From Comamonadaceae bacterium (GTDB lineage: Bacteria; Pseudomonadota; Gammaproteobacteria; Burkholderiales; Burkholderiaceae_C): a stretch of DNA of 64,000 bases. Below are positions 63,821-64,000 of the stretch, in pieces. The stretch is taken from contig JAIXXF010000022.1 of the NCBI GenBank assembly GCA_027490925.1, forward strand, positions 1-64,000, in the 5' to 3' direction. Position 1 is the stretch's first letter, and each line of letters opens with the position of its first letter. The position numbers and the translations under genes were made by a program. Under the pieces are notes generated by a model that saw nothing but the letters and a program-made list of their open reading frames with translations, made no database searches and was not told the DNA's origin.

Positions 63821-64000
63821 ATGACACACCTTCTTCGTACCTTGGCCGCTGGCTTGCTGTTGGCCGCCACCGGACTGGCCTTGGCCTACGACCCTCAAGC
63901 CACCATGGCGGATCTCAGCGCAAGGCTGGCCAAAATCGGTCCTGCCAAGATCGAGGGTACCGACAAAGCCGGGGAGAAAACCGTTCCAGCGCTTTACTTT
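63821..64000 (+). CDS. Secreted protein, probable Cache-type sensor (partial)
   Basis: The first 60 residues only; the gene runs off the right edge. A signal peptide (LLRTLAAGLLLAATGLALA, cleavage before YDPQ) is clear. The following region with IGPAKIEGTD and VPALYF resembles, from memory, periplasmic Cache domains found in chemoreceptors and free-standing sensors of this group. A ligand-binding partner of the nearby receptors is possible. CAGGA lies 11 bases before the ATG. Confidence 0.6.
   Translation, partial: MTHLLRTLAAGLLLAATGLALAYDPQATMADLSARLAKIGPAKIEGTDKAGEKTVPALYF

Noticed and set aside
1-64000. CRISPR arrays, transposases or rRNA genes
   Set aside because: No spaced repeat array, no transposase-like protein and no rRNA signature was seen.

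Overview
The window is high-GC DNA from a flagellated betaproteobacterium, most likely Burkholderiales, family Comamonadaceae. Evidence is the tig-clpP-clpX-lon order, the split between flgB-L and flgAMN, the merged motAB-cheYZ-flhBAFG-fliA block, the sigma-28 promoters, and an intergenic repeat at 31125-31193 that resembles, from memory, one scattered through Comamonadaceae genomes. The species cannot be fixed from sequence reading alone.

Layout. (1) Positions 1-2.4 kb are the right end of an integrative element: an SSB-like OB-fold protein, an orphan DNA methyltransferase and a tyrosine integrase next to the 3' end of tRNA-Leu(TAA). (2) Positions 2.4-3.0 kb hold tRNA-Leu, tRNA-Cys and tRNA-Gly, all on the minus strand. 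(3) Positions 3.0-9.0 kb hold lon, clpX, clpP and tig, with sigma-32-like promoters before lon and clpP. (4) Positions 9.2-18.7 kb hold chemosensory cluster A (minus): a soluble receptor-like protein, cheY, a STAS protein, cheA, a cytoplasmic triple-PAS receptor, cheW, cheR, cheD, cheB. (5) Positions 19.0-31.1 kb hold flgBCDEFGHIJKL (minus) and the divergent flgA, flgM, flgN (plus). (6) Positions 31.3-40.6 kb hold motA, motB, cheY, cheZ, flhB, flhA, flhF, flhG, fliA (minus). (7) Positions 41-55.6 kb hold fliC, fliD, fliS, fliT (plus), fliE (minus) and fliFGHIJKLMNOPQR (plus). (8) Positions 55.6-63.6 kb hold chemosensory cluster B (minus): a small Cys-rich protein, cheY, cheA, a transmembrane receptor, cheW, cheR, cheD, cheB. 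(9) The right edge cuts a secreted, probably Cache-type sensor gene.

How it works together. Nearly everything needed for a flagellum and its steering is here except flhDC. Seven sites match a sigma-28 consensus (about T(A/C)AAGTTT, 11-12 nt, GCCGATAA). They precede the cluster A operon, flgM, motA, fliC, fliS, the cluster B receptor and the first cluster B gene. The motA promoter reads towards fliA, so sigma-28 may feed back on itself while FlgM opposes it.

The most interesting observation is that clusters A and B have the same gene order, and each begins with an unfamiliar protein carrying a CheZ-like F-x-D-x-x-x-Q motif and a C-terminal Phe-Phe. The only recognisable CheZ is encoded apart from both, beside motAB. 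These two first genes are candidates for cluster-specific CheY-P phosphatases. Other notable points are an FlhG with no recognisable Walker A, a non-phosphorylatable STAS protein beside cheA, and a clpP heat-shock promoter built into the tig terminator hairpin.
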